Part shown: one piece after another, positions 7,699 through 16,782 of the stretch
How the letters are laid out: each line of letters begins with the position of its first letter
Position numbering within the stretch: the first letter of the stretch is position 1
Assembly: GCA_041485285.1 (NCBI GenBank)
Contig: JBGPJF010000006.1
Span: forward strand, 1-64,000
Source: DATEUP01 sp041485285
GTDB lineage: Archaea; Thermoplasmatota; DTKX01; DATEUP01
Direction: 5' to 3'
DNA: 64,000 nt
Made by a program: the position numbers and the translations under genes
Notes under the pieces: model-generated
The model's database searches: none
What the model saw: only the letters and a program-made list of their open reading frames with translations
Told to the model about the DNA's origin: nothing

Positions 7699-9399
7699 AT
7701 GGCCGGCGCGCGGAAATCCGTGGCTAAGAAGCCTGCAAACCAGGCGGCCGGCGGCAAGGCGCGGTGGCAGCGCGAAACGCTTGCGCCCTTCCTCAAGCAG
7801 TCGCCCGAGGGCGGTGCGGGCCTAAACTCGGCCCCTTCGGGGAAGGCGCGTCGACTTTACACCTCGGACGACCTCGCCGGAGCCGAAGGCGCCGAGACCC
7901 TCGGCTTCCCCGGCGAGCCGCCCTTCACCCGCGGCATCTACCCGACGATGTACCGCGGGCGCCTCTGGACGATGCGCCAGTATGCGGGTTTCGGGACGGC
8001 GGCCGAAACGAACGAGCGCTTCCACTACCTGCTGACACACGGCCAGACCGGCCTGTCAACGGCCTTCGACCTGCCCACCCAGCTTGGGCTCGACTCCGAT
8101 GCGCCCGCAGCCAAGGGCGAAGTCGGGCGCGCGGGCGTCCCCATCGATTCGATCGACGACATGCGCACGCTGCTTGCCGGCATCCCCCTCAACAAAGTGT
8201 CGACATCGATGACCATCAACTCCACCGCCTCCATCCTGCTCGCGCTGTACTTGTCGGTCGCCAGAGAGCAGGGCGTGGCGTGGAAAAACATCCGCGGCAC
8301 CGTCCAAAACGACCTGCTCAAGGAGTACATCGCCCGGGGGACCTACATCTTCCCGCCCGGGCCGTCGATGCGCCTCACCGTCGACATCATCGAGTTCTGC
8401 GCGAAGGAGACCGTGAACTTCAACCCCATTTCAATTTCCGGCTACCACATCCGCGAAGCGGGGTCGACGGCCGTGCAGGAAGTGGCGTTCACGCTTGCCG
8501 ACGCCGTCACCTACACAGAGTCCGTGGTGGCCCGCGGCATGGAGGTCGACGCGTTTGCTCCGCAGCTTACGTTCTTCTTCAACGCCCACAACAACCTCCT
8601 CGAAGAGGTCGCGAAGTTCCGTGCCGCCAGGCGGCTGTGGGCCCGCACGATGCGCGACCGCTTTGGCGCGCGCGACCCCCGTTCGATGATGCTGCGCTTC
8701 CACACGCAAACCGCAGGTTCGACGCTCACCGCCCAGCAGCCCGAGAACAACCTCGTGCGCGTGACGATCCAGGCGCTTGCCGCCGTGCTCGGCGGGACGC
8801 AGTCGCTCCACACCAACGCCCACGACGAAGCGCTCGCGCTGCCCACCGAGAAGGCCGCGCTCCTGGCGCTCCGCACCCAGCAAATCATCGCGCACGAGTC
8901 GGGGGCTGCAAACACCGTCGACCCGTTTGCCGGCGCCTACGCGGTGGAGGCGATGACCCTCGAAATCGAACAGGCGGCGGAGGCGCTGATGGGCCGCATC
9001 GACGACATGGGCGGCATGGTGCACGCGATCGAGAAGGGGTTCCCCCAGCGCGAAATCCACGAGGCGGCATGGGCCCACCAACAAGCCGTCGAACGCGGCG
9101 ACCAGCGCATCGTCGGGGTCAACGCGTTTGCCGAGGAGGCGCAGGCGGCCCCGCCGCGGATCCTGAAGGTCCGCCAGGCCGCCGAGGGCGAACAGGTTGC
9201 GCGCGTCCGAGGGCTACGCGCCCGGCGCGACGCCGCCAAGACGGATGCCGCACTCAAAGGGGTCGCCAAGGCCGAGCGCACCGGGGCAAACTTGATGCCC
9301 GCCACGCTCAAGGCTGTCGCGGCGCAGGTCACCCTCGGCGAAATCTGCGGCGTGCTGCGCGAAGCCTGGGGCGAGCACAAGGACCGCCCGATTTTCTGA
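7699..9399 (+). CDS. mcmA1: Methylmalonyl-CoA mutase large (alpha) subunit
   Basis: 566-residue TIM-barrel subunit of adenosylcobalamin-dependent methylmalonyl-CoA mutase, which interconverts (R)-methylmalonyl-CoA and succinyl-CoA. It has the methylmalonyl-type specificity residues Tyr95 (RQYAGF) and Arg213 (YIARGTY), plus His250 in SGYHIREAG and the GGTQSLHTN motif. It ends without a B12 domain, so a separate small subunit must be encoded elsewhere. The basic, Ala-rich N-terminal ~50 residues before RRLYTSDDL are probably flexible. The gene appears leaderless, with a TATA-like box about 27 bases upstream. The adenosyltransferase follows on the same strand, and methylmalonyl-CoA epimerase is at 59406, so the enzyme set for methylmalonyl-to-succinyl conversion is represented apart from the small subunit and a propionyl-CoA carboxylase. 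Confidence 0.94.
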   Translation: MAGARKSVAKKPANQAAGGKARWQRETLAPFLKQSPEGGAGLNSAPSGKARRLYTSDDLAGAEGAETLGFPGEPPFTRGIYPTMYRGRLWTMRQYAGFGTAAETNERFHYLLTHGQTGLSTAFDLPTQLGLDSDAPAAKGEVGRAGVPIDSIDDMRTLLAGIPLNKVSTSMTINSTASILLALYLSVAREQGVAWKNIRGTVQNDLLKEYIARGTYIFPPGPSMRLTVDIIEFCAKETVNFNPISISGYHIREAGSTAVQEVAFTLADAVTYTESVVARGMEVDAFAPQLTFFFNAHNNLLEEVAKFRAARRLWARTMRDRFGARDPRSMMLRFHTQTAGSTLTAQQPENNLVRVTIQALAAVLGGTQSLHTNAHDEALALPTEKAALLALRTQQIIAHESGAANTVDPFAGAYAVEAMTLEIEQAAEALMGRIDDMGGMVHAIEKGFPQREIHEAAWAHQQAVERGDQRIVGVNAFAEEAQAAPPRILKVRQAAEGEQVARVRGLRARRDAAKTDAALKGVAKAERTGANLMPATLKAVAAQVTLGEICGVLREAWGEHKDRPIF

Positions 9400-9517
9400 A
9401 AGAACTTCCCCGCCCCGCGGGGCCGGGGCGCCTGGCTCAAACCTAATCTACGGGTTCCTCTATCAGCGCGCCTGGGGAATCGCCGTGGGTTGGGCAGGTT
9501 CGGCCCCCGCGGATTCC

Positions 9518-10051
9518 ATGCCCGCCGGTCGCGTAAGCGGCCTCCTTCATGTTTACACCGGGACGGGCAAGGGCAAGTCCACCGCCGCGATGGGGCTTGC
9601 GGCGCGGGCGGCCGGCCATGGGCTCAAGGTCTTCGTCATCGGGTTCCTCAAAGAAGATTCCGAAGGCGGCGAGCGCGCGTCCCTCCAGCGGCTCGGGAAC
9701 GTGACGTTCGAGTGCTTCGGCCGATCGGGGGCCGTGAACCCCAAGCACCCTGACCCCGCCGATGTCGCGTCGGCGGGGCGCGCGCTTACGCGCGCCGAGA
9801 AGGTCATCGCTGCGGGGAAGCACGACCTCGTCATCCTCGACGAGGTCAACGTCGCGCTCGGCATGGGCCTGCTTGACCTCGGGCACGTCCTGCGCATCCT
9901 CGAGACGCGCCCCCCCAACGTCGAGGTCGTATGCACGGGGCGCGGCGCGCCGCTTGAACTCATGGGGATCGCGGATTACGTCACGCGTATGGAATCCATC
10001 AAGCACCCGCGCGAGCGCGGGGTCGAGGCGCGCAAGGGGATTGACGAGTAG
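9518..10051 (+). CDS. cobO: Cob(I)alamin adenosyltransferase, CobO/BtuR type
   Basis: 177-residue P-loop corrinoid adenosyltransferase that moves the adenosyl group of ATP to cob(I)alamin and so makes the cofactor needed by the adjacent mutases. The Walker A motif GTGKGKST sits near residue 16, LVILDEVN is the Walker B region, and the C-terminal half has the family's RPPNVEVVCTGRGAP stretch. ATG at 9518 is preferred; a GTG at 9485 would add 11 residues without conserved features. It lies between methylmalonyl-CoA mutase and the CorA-like gene, with only 8 nt to the latter, consistent with a cofactor-supply role for the mutase locus. Confidence 0.92.
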   Translation: MPAGRVSGLLHVYTGTGKGKSTAAMGLAARAAGHGLKVFVIGFLKEDSEGGERASLQRLGNVTFECFGRSGAVNPKHPDPADVASAGRALTRAEKVIAAGKHDLVILDEVNVALGMGLLDLGHVLRILETRPPNVEVVCTGRGAPLELMGIADYVTRMESIKHPRERGVEARKGIDE

Positions 10052-10059
10052 GAGCGCCC

Positions 10060-11310
10060 ATGGTCGAAATCACCGATATCTCCACGCTCGACCACGAGGG
10101 GCCGAAGTCCGGCGACCTCCCCGAGGTCGCGCGCCGAAGCCTTGAGGAAAGCTCGCCCGACCGCCCGTCGCATCAGGCCCGGGCCCCCGACGCGCCGGGT
10201 GGCCGCGGGCCCTCCGCCGGGGTGCCTGGCTCCCACCGCATCCACATCATGCTCGCCGGCGGCGGGCGCGTCCGCGAAACCGTGAGCGAGGACCTGTCCG
10301 ACGTGACCCGCGCGATTGCTGAAGCCGGCGAGCACGAGGTGTGGATCGACATCGAGGCGGATGACATCGAGCAGGCCCTTGCCCCCTTCGATGCGAAGGT
10401 CTCCCAAGAACAGTACCTGGTCACCAACCACGACAAGCGCTCCGTCCTTGGCTGGCCCTACCTCGTCCGCGACCAGATGGCCCCCCGCTTCTGCGTCCTT
10501 GTCGCCGCAGGCGACCATGCGATCGTCACTGTCCACTCCCCCGACATCCCCCACGACCCCATCGCCGACGCCCGCAAGGTCATCGACAGCGCCGTCCACG
10601 CCCGCACCGACGGCGGGTACAAGCCGCTCGGCTCGTTTCGCGAATTCGCCTTCCTGCAGATGGCCGAGTCCTGCACCACGGAGATGATGGGCTCCATCCA
10701 GAAGCAGTCCAAGCGCCTCGGCCAGGTCTACGACAACGTCTACGGCGAGGAGTTCAAGCCGGCCGCCATCCAGACCGCCCTCTTCGACATCCACCGCTAC
10801 CTCGAGCAGACCCTCTCCCCCACCCTGTTCCTCGTCCGCGAGTTCTTCTTCACCCTCGAACGCGGCGGCGCCCGCTTCCTCCCCCTTGAAGGCGTCAAGG
10901 ACGACCTCGCGCGGCTTGCCGAGGAACTCGACCGCCTGATGGGGCTGAAGACGAACATGGAGACGACCATCGAACTCATCTCGAACGCCGTGCGCGCCAA
11001 ACTCTCGGAGCAAACCCTCCAAGCCTCGTGGCAGCTGCAGCTGGCCGTCGAGGTGCTCGTCCGCGTCTCGCTCCTGCTCATGATCCCGACGGCCGTGTTC
11101 TCGCTTTGGCCGCTCATGCCCTTCCCCGTGAACCAGCCCTTCGACTTCCTGGGCATCCGCACGTACTCGGTCGTGTGGAACATCGTCACGGCGCTCGTCC
11201 TCACCATCGTCGCCCAGCTCGCGCTCTCGCGCATGTACAAGCGCGCGTTCAAACTCGACGAGCTTCGCGGGACCCAGCCGCGCCGCGAGCGGCCGGCGCC
11301 CCCGAAGTGA
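10060..11310 (+). CDS. CorA-family divalent-cation transporter-like protein without the GMN motif
   Basis: 416 residues with CorA layout: a variable acidic N-terminal region, an alpha/beta cytosolic domain (about residues 60-200), a long helical stalk with charged heptads, and two C-terminal membrane helices (LVRVSLLLMIPTAVFSL and VWNIVTALVLTIVAQLAL). CorA channels have Gly-Met-Asn at the end of the first helix as the ion entry. Here the equivalent loop reads WPLMPFPVNQPF, with no GMN. It may be a non-magnesium or altered-selectivity member. The ATG at 10060 is 8 nt after cobO, so cotranscription is likely. It converges with the sensor gene ending at 11316. Family confidence is high; ion specificity is unknown. 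Confidence 0.8.
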   Translation: MVEITDISTLDHEGPKSGDLPEVARRSLEESSPDRPSHQARAPDAPGGRGPSAGVPGSHRIHIMLAGGGRVRETVSEDLSDVTRAIAEAGEHEVWIDIEADDIEQALAPFDAKVSQEQYLVTNHDKRSVLGWPYLVRDQMAPRFCVLVAAGDHAIVTVHSPDIPHDPIADARKVIDSAVHARTDGGYKPLGSFREFAFLQMAESCTTEMMGSIQKQSKRLGQVYDNVYGEEFKPAAIQTALFDIHRYLEQTLSPTLFLVREFFFTLERGGARFLPLEGVKDDLARLAEELDRLMGLKTNMETTIELISNAVRAKLSEQTLQASWQLQLAVEVLVRVSLLLMIPTAVFSLWPLMPFPVNQPFDFLGIRTYSVVWNIVTALVLTIVAQLALSRMYKRAFKLDELRGTQPRRERPAPPK

Positions 11311-11315
11311 CGGTT

Positions 11316-14288
11316 TCAGGTCTTGCCCGCGCCGCCAACCAGGCGCAGGATGTCGTCCGTCCGGCCTGAGGCCACCAGGGCCGCGATCGAGAGGCGGGTC
11401 TGCTGCGCAAGCGTCCGCAAGACCTCAAGCTCGGCCTCGGAGGACATCCTGAAGGAGGGCGGCAGCGCCAGTACGATCAGCCCCGAGACGGCCCCCGCCA
11501 GGACCGGCACGATGACCACGGTCTCGGTGCGTTCGCTGAGGAACTGGCCAAGGATCGGGTCGGCGCGCTCGGCGCGCAGCAGCGACCTCGACTCCACGAC
11601 AAGGATGTCCTTCGAAAGGGCCGCGCGTTCCAGCACCGCGCAGTCGCGTTGGGCGACCGGCCGCGCGGGCCCTGCCGAGTGCCCGTCGGCCGGCGTGTAC
11701 TTCGCGAAAAGCTGGAACCGGCCGTTTAACCCGTCAAGCCAGACGAGCCCCGCCGCCGGCGACCCCGTGGCTTCCGCCAGGATCTCGATGAAACGCCGCG
11801 TGTTGCGCTGCAGGTCCGACGCGTCCAACATGACCTCCGCCTCGGCAAGGAGCGCCTCTTGGAGCTTCATGACCCGTTGGCCGGCCTCGGCAAGCAGGAC
11901 GCCCTCCAGCGCAAGGCCGAGCCTTGCGGCGATCTCCTCGATCAGCGTGACGTCGGCGTCCTCGAAGGAGTCGACTTCCGCGCGGCCCACGGCCAGCGCC
12001 CCCAGCGTGGTGCCCGCGCGGCCGCGCATCGGCGCCACCGCAAGCGACCCCGAAGGCGGGGCGCCCGGGCGCTCGATCACGGCAAGCAGGCTGGCGGCGC
12101 CCGCGGACTTGTCCGCGTCGGGGATAAGCACCGTTTCTCCCCCCGCCACGACCGCCTTAACGCCTGTGTTCCCCGACGGGATCCGGGGGGGGATGCTCGA
12201 CACCGCGGTGCCGCCGTGGAACACGGCGATCGGGTGCAGCCAGTCCTCGCCGGCCTTCAAAAGGACGGCGACGGTCGTGAGCTTGAGCGCCCCCGCCACG
12301 AGGTCGGCGAAGCGGCCCATGAGGTCCGGCAGCGCGCGCGCCGACAGCAGGATCGCCGACACCTCGAGGGTCAGGTCGTCGCGCTTCGACCGCTCGTGCG
12401 CTTCCCGCGCGCGGCCGGCTTCCGCCGTGATGTCGCGGAAGAGCACGAGCGTGCGCGGCGGCCTGCCTGCTTCCGTGAGGCGCCGCAGCGTGAGCTCAAA
12501 GGGGTGCGTGCCGCCGTCGGTGGTGTGCAGCGACCGCGCGTGGTGGATCGTCCCGGGGTTCTGCGCAGCGGTGATGAACGCGGCCACCGGGCAGGTCTCG
12601 CAGGGCTCCGCCCCCTCGCACAGCGTCAGGTGGCACGGGCTGCCGTGGAAGAGCCGCCTTCGCCCGAACACGAACTCCGCGTGCACGTTGCGCCACTCCA
12701 CGCCGCCGTTGGCGTCGAAGATCAGCATCGGCTCGGCGATGGCCTCGACGATGGCGTCGGTCTTGATGCGCTCGGTCGCCAGCGCCTCGCGCAAGCCCTC
12801 GACTTCCCGCAGGTCTTTGAGCAGGGCGATGTGGCTCAGGGGCTCGCCGTCGACGCGCAGCGGGGTCACCGAGAGGATCGCCGGCGTCGTTTCGCCGCCC
12901 TTGCGCACGAGCACCGCGTCTCCCACCCAACGCGTGCCGAGGTCGACGCCCTTGAGGCCGCGCAGGCGCACGGCCCCCCCGCCCCGGCCGCCGGCGGCCC
13001 GCGCCTTCGTCGAGTGGACCACCGATTCGATCGGCACGCCCTTCAGGGTCCCCGGCGCGTACCCGAGGATCTGCTCAGCAGCCGGGTTCGCCTCCGCGAC
13101 CACGCCGCCCTCGCGCCAGACCAGGATGCCGTCGGCCGCCGCGTCGAAGAGCGCCCGAAGGCGCCCTTCGCGCTCGTGCACCTCCGCCTCGAGGCGTGCG
13201 CGCGTCGTGATGTCCCGCAGCTCAACGATCGAGGTGGTGCGGCCGCCGCTCGAAGGGATTGCCTTCATGATCAGTTCGACCATCCGCGGGGTGCCCACCG
13301 GGCCAAGCGCCCGCAGCCGCGGGAAAATGGCGACCGAGCTGCCCCGGAAGGCCGCGAAGAACCGACTGACCTCAGGCTGGTCAACCTCCTCGAAGAGGGT
13401 CGCCAGCTGCGCGCCCACGATCTCGCCGGGCTCCCGCCCCGTGAGGCCGCGCGCTGATTCATTTGCCACCAGGATTACACCGTCGTCGGCGACCTCAAGC
13501 ACAACATCGGGGGACGCGTCGATGAGCGCGCGGTATTTCAGGCGCGAGCGCTCAAGTTCGGCGTCCTTGCGCGCGAAGTGCTCGGAGAGCCGGTCGCGCT
13601 CCCCCGGCGCGATGTTTGCCGCGTTCTCCAAAATTTGTTCGAAGGGCATCGCCCCGACGTCGTGGGCGACCCCCGCAGGGGGCCCCCCCTTGACAGGCGC
13701 TGTGCCCTCGCCTGCCGCCGCGGCCTCCGCCTTGTCCGTCGTGATCAACATCCGGCAATAGGCGTGCCCCATCGCGGCGCACTCGTACTCGACGACGTAA
13801 ACGGGCGCGTCGAAAAGCGCCTCCACAAACCCCCGCGCGTAGCCCGCGACGGTCCAGCACACGCCTTCCTTGGACGGGCCCATCATCAGGAGGTGGTCGG
13901 CGGCCTCCTGCGACGAGAGGAAACGCACGCGCACTTGGAGGCGGCCTTCCATGATCTGGAACTCGACCTTTTCGAGGTCCATCCGCGCCCGGCCGTTCGG
14001 GGCGACCAGTGCGGCCCCGATCTTCACGAAGTCGAGGTCGTCGCCGACCTGCATGCTCTGCGCGACGGCAAGCGCGTCAGGGAAACCCTGGTCGCGGCCG
14101 GCCTTCAGGTAGATCTCGCGCACCTGCGCCCACGGGAGGGCCGCGAGCAAAGACTTGCGAAGCGATGCAAATTGCGCGGTGCCAGCGAGGATTACGCGCG
14201 ACCCGCGCGAAGAGAGGACGCCGGTGACCGGGTCGTGGGACAGCACCTGGTTGAAGTCGACCGTTGGCGAAGGCTTCTCGGTGCTCAT
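11316..14288 (-). CDS. V4R-PAS-PAS-PAS-GAF-GAF sensory protein without an output domain
   Basis: 990-residue soluble sensor. Order: N-terminal V4R-type small-ligand domain (about residues 25-190, with VEYECAAMGHAYCRM near its end), a linker, PAS 1 (about 250-365, YRALIDASPDVVLEV), PAS 2 (about 375-490, LRALFDAAADGILVW), PAS 3 (about 505-620), then two GAF domains (about 640-790 and 810-980). PAS 3 carries a cysteine-rich insert with Cys in SPCHLTLC and CETCP, as seen in some redox or metal PAS domains. No histidine-kinase, GGDEF, HTH or other effector is present, so it must pass its signal by protein contact or act as a scaffold. It is transcribed alone, converging with the CorA-like gene. 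The ligand and partner cannot be named. Confidence 0.85.
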   Translation of the reverse strand: MSTEKPSPTVDFNQVLSHDPVTGVLSSRGSRVILAGTAQFASLRKSLLAALPWAQVREIYLKAGRDQGFPDALAVAQSMQVGDDLDFVKIGAALVAPNGRARMDLEKVEFQIMEGRLQVRVRFLSSQEAADHLLMMGPSKEGVCWTVAGYARGFVEALFDAPVYVVEYECAAMGHAYCRMLITTDKAEAAAAGEGTAPVKGGPPAGVAHDVGAMPFEQILENAANIAPGERDRLSEHFARKDAELERSRLKYRALIDASPDVVLEVADDGVILVANESARGLTGREPGEIVGAQLATLFEEVDQPEVSRFFAAFRGSSVAIFPRLRALGPVGTPRMVELIMKAIPSSGGRTTSIVELRDITTRARLEAEVHEREGRLRALFDAAADGILVWREGGVVAEANPAAEQILGYAPGTLKGVPIESVVHSTKARAAGGRGGGAVRLRGLKGVDLGTRWVGDAVLVRKGGETTPAILSVTPLRVDGEPLSHIALLKDLREVEGLREALATERIKTDAIVEAIAEPMLIFDANGGVEWRNVHAEFVFGRRRLFHGSPCHLTLCEGAEPCETCPVAAFITAAQNPGTIHHARSLHTTDGGTHPFELTLRRLTEAGRPPRTLVLFRDITAEAGRAREAHERSKRDDLTLEVSAILLSARALPDLMGRFADLVAGALKLTTVAVLLKAGEDWLHPIAVFHGGTAVSSIPPRIPSGNTGVKAVVAGGETVLIPDADKSAGAASLLAVIERPGAPPSGSLAVAPMRGRAGTTLGALAVGRAEVDSFEDADVTLIEEIAARLGLALEGVLLAEAGQRVMKLQEALLAEAEVMLDASDLQRNTRRFIEILAEATGSPAAGLVWLDGLNGRFQLFAKYTPADGHSAGPARPVAQRDCAVLERAALSKDILVVESRSLLRAERADPILGQFLSERTETVVIVPVLAGAVSGLIVLALPPSFRMSSEAELEVLRTLAQQTRLSIAALVASGRTDDILRLVGGAGKT

Positions 14289-14384
14289 CTTCCGCCCCCG
14301 CTGAGGGAGCCAGGGATGGACGGCACCCCGTTATAAGGCTGGAGCATTCGGTTTGCCCGGCGGTAAGCGCTTTTGGGGCCTTCC

Positions 14385-15149
14385 TTACGCCGGCAGTTCG
14401 CCGGCCACGAAGGCCTTCGTCCTCGCGTCGCGTGGCGACTCGAAGAAGTCCGCCCGCGGGGCGGTCTCGATGATGCGCCCGCCCCACAGGAGCGACACCC
14501 GGTCGGCGATACGCCGTGCCTGGAAGAGGTCGTGGGTAACGAGCATCACGCCGATCCCTTGTTCGTGGGCGCTCCGGGTGACGGCCGCCTCGAGGGCCTT
14601 CACATTGGCCGGGTCGAGGTTCGCGGTGAACTCGTCGAGGAGGAGGGACTCGAGCGGCAGGACCGTCGCCCGCGCGAACGCAAGCCGCTGCGTCTCGCCG
14701 CCCGACAGCGTGCGCGCGGGAGCATCGGAAAGCGCCGAAAGCCCGAGGCGCTCAAGCGCCCGCTTCACACGTGCCTCGATCTCGGTTTCCTCCACTTCAC
14801 GCATGCGCAGCCCGAACGCCGCGTTTTCGAACACGGTGGTCCGGAACGCGACGGGCTTCTGCGGGACGAGCGCCATCTTGAGCCGCGCTTTGCGGTGCGG
14901 CGCGTCCATGGTGATGCGGTCACCGGCCTGCGCGACCTGTTCGCCGTCCAAGTACACCCCGCCGCCGTCGAGCGGCTCAAGGAGATTGAGGACGCGCAGC
15001 AGCGTGGACTTGCCTGCCCCGCTCGGGCCGAGCACCGCGTGCACTTCGCCCTGCCTGACCGTGACGGAGACCCCGCCGAGCACCTTCCGGCCCCGGAACG
15101 ACTTCGTGACCTCGCGGGCTTCGAGGCCCGCGGCGGCAGGCGCGCTCAC
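14385..15149 (-). CDS. tupC: Tungstate/molybdate ABC transporter ATP-binding protein
   Basis: 254-residue ABC ATPase with Walker A GPSGAGKST (near residue 41), signature LSGGETQRLA, Walker B LLLDEFTANLDP and the switch His in LVTHD. It is the last gene of a three-gene transporter operon. Its ATG overlaps the end of the permease gene by 4 nt, so translation is coupled. Tungstate specificity is taken from the binding protein in the same operon, because the ATPase alone does not show it. It has no C-terminal MOP/TOBE extension, matching Tup rather than Mod ATPases. Confidence 0.85.
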   Translation of the reverse strand: MSAPAAAGLEAREVTKSFRGRKVLGGVSVTVRQGEVHAVLGPSGAGKSTLLRVLNLLEPLDGGGVYLDGEQVAQAGDRITMDAPHRKARLKMALVPQKPVAFRTTVFENAAFGLRMREVEETEIEARVKRALERLGLSALSDAPARTLSGGETQRLAFARATVLPLESLLLDEFTANLDPANVKALEAAVTRSAHEQGIGVMLVTHDLFQARRIADRVSLLWGGRIIETAPRADFFESPRDARTKAFVAGELPA

Positions 15150-15793
15150 TTCGCCTCACGCTCCTGCAAGAAGGTGAGGCTCGCGAATACCATGATCGAA
15201 ATGGCAAGGAGGATGAGGCCAAGGCCGAGCGCGAGCGAAAAGTTCCCCGCGTTCGTCTGCTGCACAATCGCCGTCGTGAGCACCTGCGTTTCGCCTTGAA
15301 TGTTGCCGCCCACCAGGATGACGGCGCCTACCTCAGAGACCGCCCGCCCGAACCCGACCATCACCGCCGCCAGGATCCCGGCGCGTGCTTCGCGCACGAG
15401 TGTCCGGAGGTACAGCCACCGCTCCGCGCCCAGCGTTCGCGCAGTGTCCTTCAAGGCGGGGTCGACCGCCGACACGGCGCTCCACGTGAGACCCGTTACG
15501 AACGGCAGCACGAGGAGGAACTGCGCGAGGATCATCCCCTGCACCGTGAAGAGCCAATGCAGGCCGCCGAGCGGCCCCGCACGGGACAGCGTCAGGTAGA
15601 GCAATAGCCCCATGAGCACCGGCGGGAGCCCATACAGCGACTGGAGGAACGCTCGAAGAAGGCGGCGGCCGCGGAATTCGCGCGACCCGAGGAATGCGCC
15701 AAGGGGGACGCCCACGGCGGAGGCAAGCAGCGCCCCGGCGCCCGAGACGGCAAGCGACAGCAGCGCGACGTCGAGCAGGACCGTCTGCGCCAC
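15146..15793 (-). CDS. tupB: Tungstate/molybdate ABC transporter permease
   Basis: 215-residue integral membrane subunit with about five to six helices. Near residue 128 it has the EAA-type loop with Gly (AERWLYLRTLVREARAGILAAVMVG), which contacts the ATPase. It is typical of TupB-size permeases. The gene sits 13 nt after the binding-protein gene and overlaps the ATPase gene by 4 nt. It would form the channel that moves the oxyanion inward. The ATG at 15793 is the only plausible start. Confidence 0.85.
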   Translation of the reverse strand: MAQTVLLDVALLSLAVSGAGALLASAVGVPLGAFLGSREFRGRRLLRAFLQSLYGLPPVLMGLLLYLTLSRAGPLGGLHWLFTVQGMILAQFLLVLPFVTGLTWSAVSAVDPALKDTARTLGAERWLYLRTLVREARAGILAAVMVGFGRAVSEVGAVILVGGNIQGETQVLTTAIVQQTNAGNFSLALGLGLILLAISIMVFASLTFLQEREAK

Positions 15794-15806
15794 GTGCCCG
15801 CGCTCC

Positions 15807-16691
15807 TCACATGCGCTTGGGGTCCGGGAAGAATAACTGGTGGCCCTCGACTTTGTAGCTGCCGATGAGCGCCGCCGTCTCCTTGGAGGTGATCCATGTC
15901 GCGAAGGCCGTTGCCGCGGTCGCGTTGATTCCCGGAACGCGCGTCACGTTCAGTTGGATCACGGAATAGGTGTTCTTAAGGTCGCTTGTGGGCTGCGCGA
16001 GGCCGCCGCGCAGGATGAGGAGCCCGTTGGTGACGTTGGCGCCGATGTCGGTCTGCGACCAGTAGGTCCCCTCGTCCGTCAGCGTGTACCCGCCGAGTTG
16101 GTACGCCATGTGGAGCGTGGCGGACATCCCCTGGCCGATCGACTTGTACCACGACGCGGGCAGCGCGGAGGTGTTCATCCCCAGCGCTGTCCAAATCTGG
16201 ATCTCTTTGGTGTTCGTCCCCGAGCCGTCGCCCCTCGAGATGAAGACGGACATGTTCGCCGCAATGCGCGCGAAGGCGTCGGTCGCGTTCGACGCGTTCT
16301 TCACTCCCGCCGGGTCGGTGGCGGGGCCGACGATTGCGAAGTAGTTGTACATGATTTGCCAGCGTGCGACCCCCGAGCCGTTGGCCAGGTACGCCGTTTC
16401 CTGCGAGGGGGAATGGACAACAAGCACGTCCGCATCCCCGCGCTTTCCGAGCTCAAGCGCTTGGCCCGTGCCCACCGCGACGACGGCGACTTTCGCATGG
16501 CTCTTGGACTCGAAGTCGGGGAGGATGTAGTTCAGGAGCCCGGAGTCGTTCACCGAGGTCGTGGTCCCCAGCACGAGGCGCGCCTGCGCCGGCGGGGAGC
16601 CGCCGAAGCAGCCTGCCAGAAGGACGGCGGCGGCCGTCAGCGAAGCGAGCAGGACGATCTTTGTTGGCATTCCGTCTGAGCGCAGCTGCAT
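15807..16691 (-). CDS. tupA: Tungstate-binding lipoprotein of ABC transporter
   Basis: 294-residue extracellular solute-binding protein. A signal peptide ends in a lipobox (LLAGC), so the mature protein is probably lipid-anchored. The mature N-terminus has the oxyanion-binding TTTSVNDSGLL motif typical of TupA, then GTGQALELGKRGDADVLVVH and a RGDGSGT stretch later, also characteristic. It should bind tungstate (or molybdate) outside the cell for TupBC. I use the first ATG at 16691, which has a T-rich TATA-like element about 25 bases upstream; a second ATG at 16670 would shorten the signal peptide by seven residues and is equally workable. Tungsten would serve tungsto-pterin enzymes, none of which is in the window. 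Confidence 0.88.
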   Translation of the reverse strand: MQLRSDGMPTKIVLLASLTAAAVLLAGCFGGSPPAQARLVLGTTTSVNDSGLLNYILPDFESKSHAKVAVVAVGTGQALELGKRGDADVLVVHSPSQETAYLANGSGVARWQIMYNYFAIVGPATDPAGVKNASNATDAFARIAANMSVFISRGDGSGTNTKEIQIWTALGMNTSALPASWYKSIGQGMSATLHMAYQLGGYTLTDEGTYWSQTDIGANVTNGLLILRGGLAQPTSDLKNTYSVIQLNVTRVPGINATAATAFATWITSKETAALIGSYKVEGHQLFFPDPKRM

Positions 16692-16782
16692 AGGAGGTTG
16701 ACCCCCGCAAGGAAAAATTGACGGAAAAGAGGCGTCCTGAGTTTAGCGGTATTGGTGCGCTTGTTTGATCGCCGGAGGCCCG

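Noticed and set aside
9409..9428. GC-rich palindrome after the mutase gene as a terminator
   Set aside because: The CCCCGCGGGG core allows only a tiny loop and there is no T run after it.
11323..13761. Long plus-strand frame opposite the V4R-PAS-GAF gene
   Set aside because: Ser/Arg-rich low-complexity translation caused by GC-biased third positions; the minus strand carries recognisable PAS and GAF domains.
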